Assembly: GCA_028712665.1 (NCBI GenBank)
Contig: JAQTRC010000019.1
Coordinates: 1 to 44,847 of the forward strand
Origin: Desulfuromonadaceae bacterium
GTDB lineage: Bacteria > Desulfobacterota > Desulfuromonadia > Geobacterales > Pseudopelobacteraceae
Length of the DNA stretch: 44,847 nucleotides
Reading direction: 5' to 3'
Shown piece after piece: positions 44,037 to 44,847 of the stretch (positions are counted from its first letter, which is position 1; the number at the start of each line of letters is the position of its first letter). A program made the translations under genes and the position numbers. The notes below the pieces were generated by a model, which was given only the letters and a program-made list of their open reading frames with translations, made no database searches and was not told the DNA's origin.

Positions 44037-44847
44037 ATGCACTCATCGGAACCGAACCATAAAACCAGCTCACTCTACCTGCCGTTCGACTGCGAGATTG
44101 TCGCCGTTACCGAACTGACACCTGCCGAGAAACTGTTCCGGGTGCGGCGAATGGACGGCGCTCCAATTGGGCATCTTCCCGGCCAGTTCGTGCAGGTTTC
44201 GCTCTTGGGGTGGGGGGAAGCTCCGATTTCGGTGGCCTCGTCGCCGACCCGCGACGGTTTTTTCGAGCTTGGTGTGCGCCGCGTCGGCAGCTTGACCGGA
44301 GCCTTGCACCTTTTGAAAGCCGGAGACACCATCGGTATCCGCGGCCCGTTTGGCCACCCTTTCGACCTGCCGCGGCTGCGCGGGCTGGATCTGCTGCTGA
44401 TCTCCGGCGGCTGCGGTCTGGCGCCGATGCGCTCGCTGATTCAGTACTGTGAGGATCGTCCATCCGAGTTCGGCAACATCTCTATTCTCTACGGCGCCAA
44501 GAGTCCCGTGGACAGGCTCTTCAAAGATGAACTTGCAGCATGGGAAGCATCGGCCCGCTTTGCATGCAGCCTGACCGTTGACAACATCAGCGATGGGGAC
44601 TGCTTCAGCGGCAGCGTCGGTCTGATCACCGCACTGATCCCTCCACTTGAATTTGTTCCGGATAAAACAATTGCGGTCATCGTCGGCCCCCCTGCCATGT
44701 ACCGGGCCGTCATTGCCGAGCTGAAGAAGAAAGGGCTCGGTTCCGACCGGATCGTTGTCTCTCTTGAGAGGCAGATGCGCTGCGGGGTAGGCAAATGCGG
44801 CCACTGCACGATCGAACACCTCTACTGCTGCCAGGACGGCCCTGTTT
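44037..44847 (+). CDS. FAD/NAD-binding hydrogenase gamma-like subunit (partial, 3' end outside window)
   Basis: The frame from ATG 44037 is open for 270 codons to the window edge. It has a ferredoxin-reductase-like FAD domain (GHLPGQFVQVSL, then PISVASSP, then VGSLTGALHLLKAGDTIGIRGPFG) and an NAD domain (ISGGCGLAPMRS, then LYGAKSP). The end has the iron-sulfur cysteines C249, C254, C257 and C265 (CGVGKCGHC, then CQDGPV), as in the gamma subunits of cytosolic NiFe hydrogenase/sulfhydrogenase and PyrK. It would pass electrons between NAD(P)H and iron-sulfur partners; hydrogenase genes may follow outside the window. Confidence 0.9.
   Translation, partial: MHSSEPNHKTSSLYLPFDCEIVAVTELTPAEKLFRVRRMDGAPIGHLPGQFVQVSLLGWGEAPISVASSPTRDGFFELGVRRVGSLTGALHLLKAGDTIGIRGPFGHPFDLPRLRGLDLLLISGGCGLAPMRSLIQYCEDRPSEFGNISILYGAKSPVDRLFKDELAAWEASARFACSLTVDNISDGDCFSGSVGLITALIPPLEFVPDKTIAVIVGPPAMYRAVIAELKKKGLGSDRIVVSLERQMRCGVGKCGHCTIEHLYCCQDGPV

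Noticed and set aside
44070..44819. A 249-codon open frame on the minus strand at the window end
   Set aside because: The plus strand encodes an unmistakable FAD/NAD and iron-sulfur subunit over the same bases.
1..44847. CRISPR array, tRNA, rRNA or riboswitch
   Set aside because: I looked for regular direct repeats with spacers, cloverleaf-like sequences and known riboswitch cores and saw none; a covariance-model search would be needed to exclude small RNAs.

Overview
The window reads as a piece of the chromosome of a member of the Geobacterales (Desulfuromonadota, the former delta-proteobacteria). This assignment is an inference from the look of the proteins: four-cysteine forms of S14, S4, L36 and adenylate kinase, a complete leucine-degradation set beside a Liv-type transporter, and the C-terminal tail of LivF. 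The genus cannot be fixed from the sequence alone.

Positions 1-15,200 (plus strand) hold the end of an EF-Tu gene followed by the fused S10, spc and alpha operons in canonical order: rpsJ-rplC-rplD-rplW-rplB-rpsS-rplV-rpsC-rplP-rpmC-rpsQ-rplN-rplX-rplE-rpsN-rpsH-rplF-rplR-rpsE-rpmD-rplO-secY-adk-map-rpmJ-rpsM-rpsK-rpsD-rpoA-rplQ. No infA lies between map and rpmJ. Several genes use TTG or GTG starts. A perfect 21-bp inverted repeat ends the block.

Positions 15,237-23,455 (minus strand) form one tightly packed eight-gene run: livG, an AMP-forming acyl-CoA ligase, livH, livM, livK, livF, a two-domain universal stress protein and a MerR-family regulator. Across a 353-bp divergent promoter region, positions 23,809-31,693 (plus strand) carry a leucine/isovalerate (liu) pathway: isovaleryl-CoA dehydrogenase, an alpha/beta hydrolase, methylcrotonyl-CoA carboxylase beta, methylglutaconyl-CoA hydratase, a MaoC-like protein, methylcrotonyl-CoA carboxylase alpha and HMG-CoA lyase. 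Next come a DRE-TIM superfamily enzyme of unknown reaction, a second acyl-CoA synthetase and a SAM-dependent methyltransferase. The simplest reading is import of a branched or longer carboxylic acid (or leucine), activation to a CoA ester, and oxidation to acetyl-CoA and acetoacetate. The MerR protein is the obvious candidate regulator of both arms.

Positions 35,600-44,000 are a looser, mixed region: a lipoprotein with a HExxH motif, an NTF2/SnoaL-like protein, a degenerate HD-GYP protein, an IS3-like transposase remnant, a GNAT acetyltransferase, an auxin-efflux-type permease, an NAD(P)-binding SDR protein with a small partner, a lipocalin and a tail-anchored hypothetical protein. Intergenic repeats here include C-rich hairpin elements and a series of TATATAGG boxes spaced about 20 bp apart. 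The window ends inside the gene for an FAD/NAD-binding hydrogenase-gamma-like subunit with a 2Fe-2S cysteine cluster. I saw no rRNA, tRNA, CRISPR array or intact insertion sequence.
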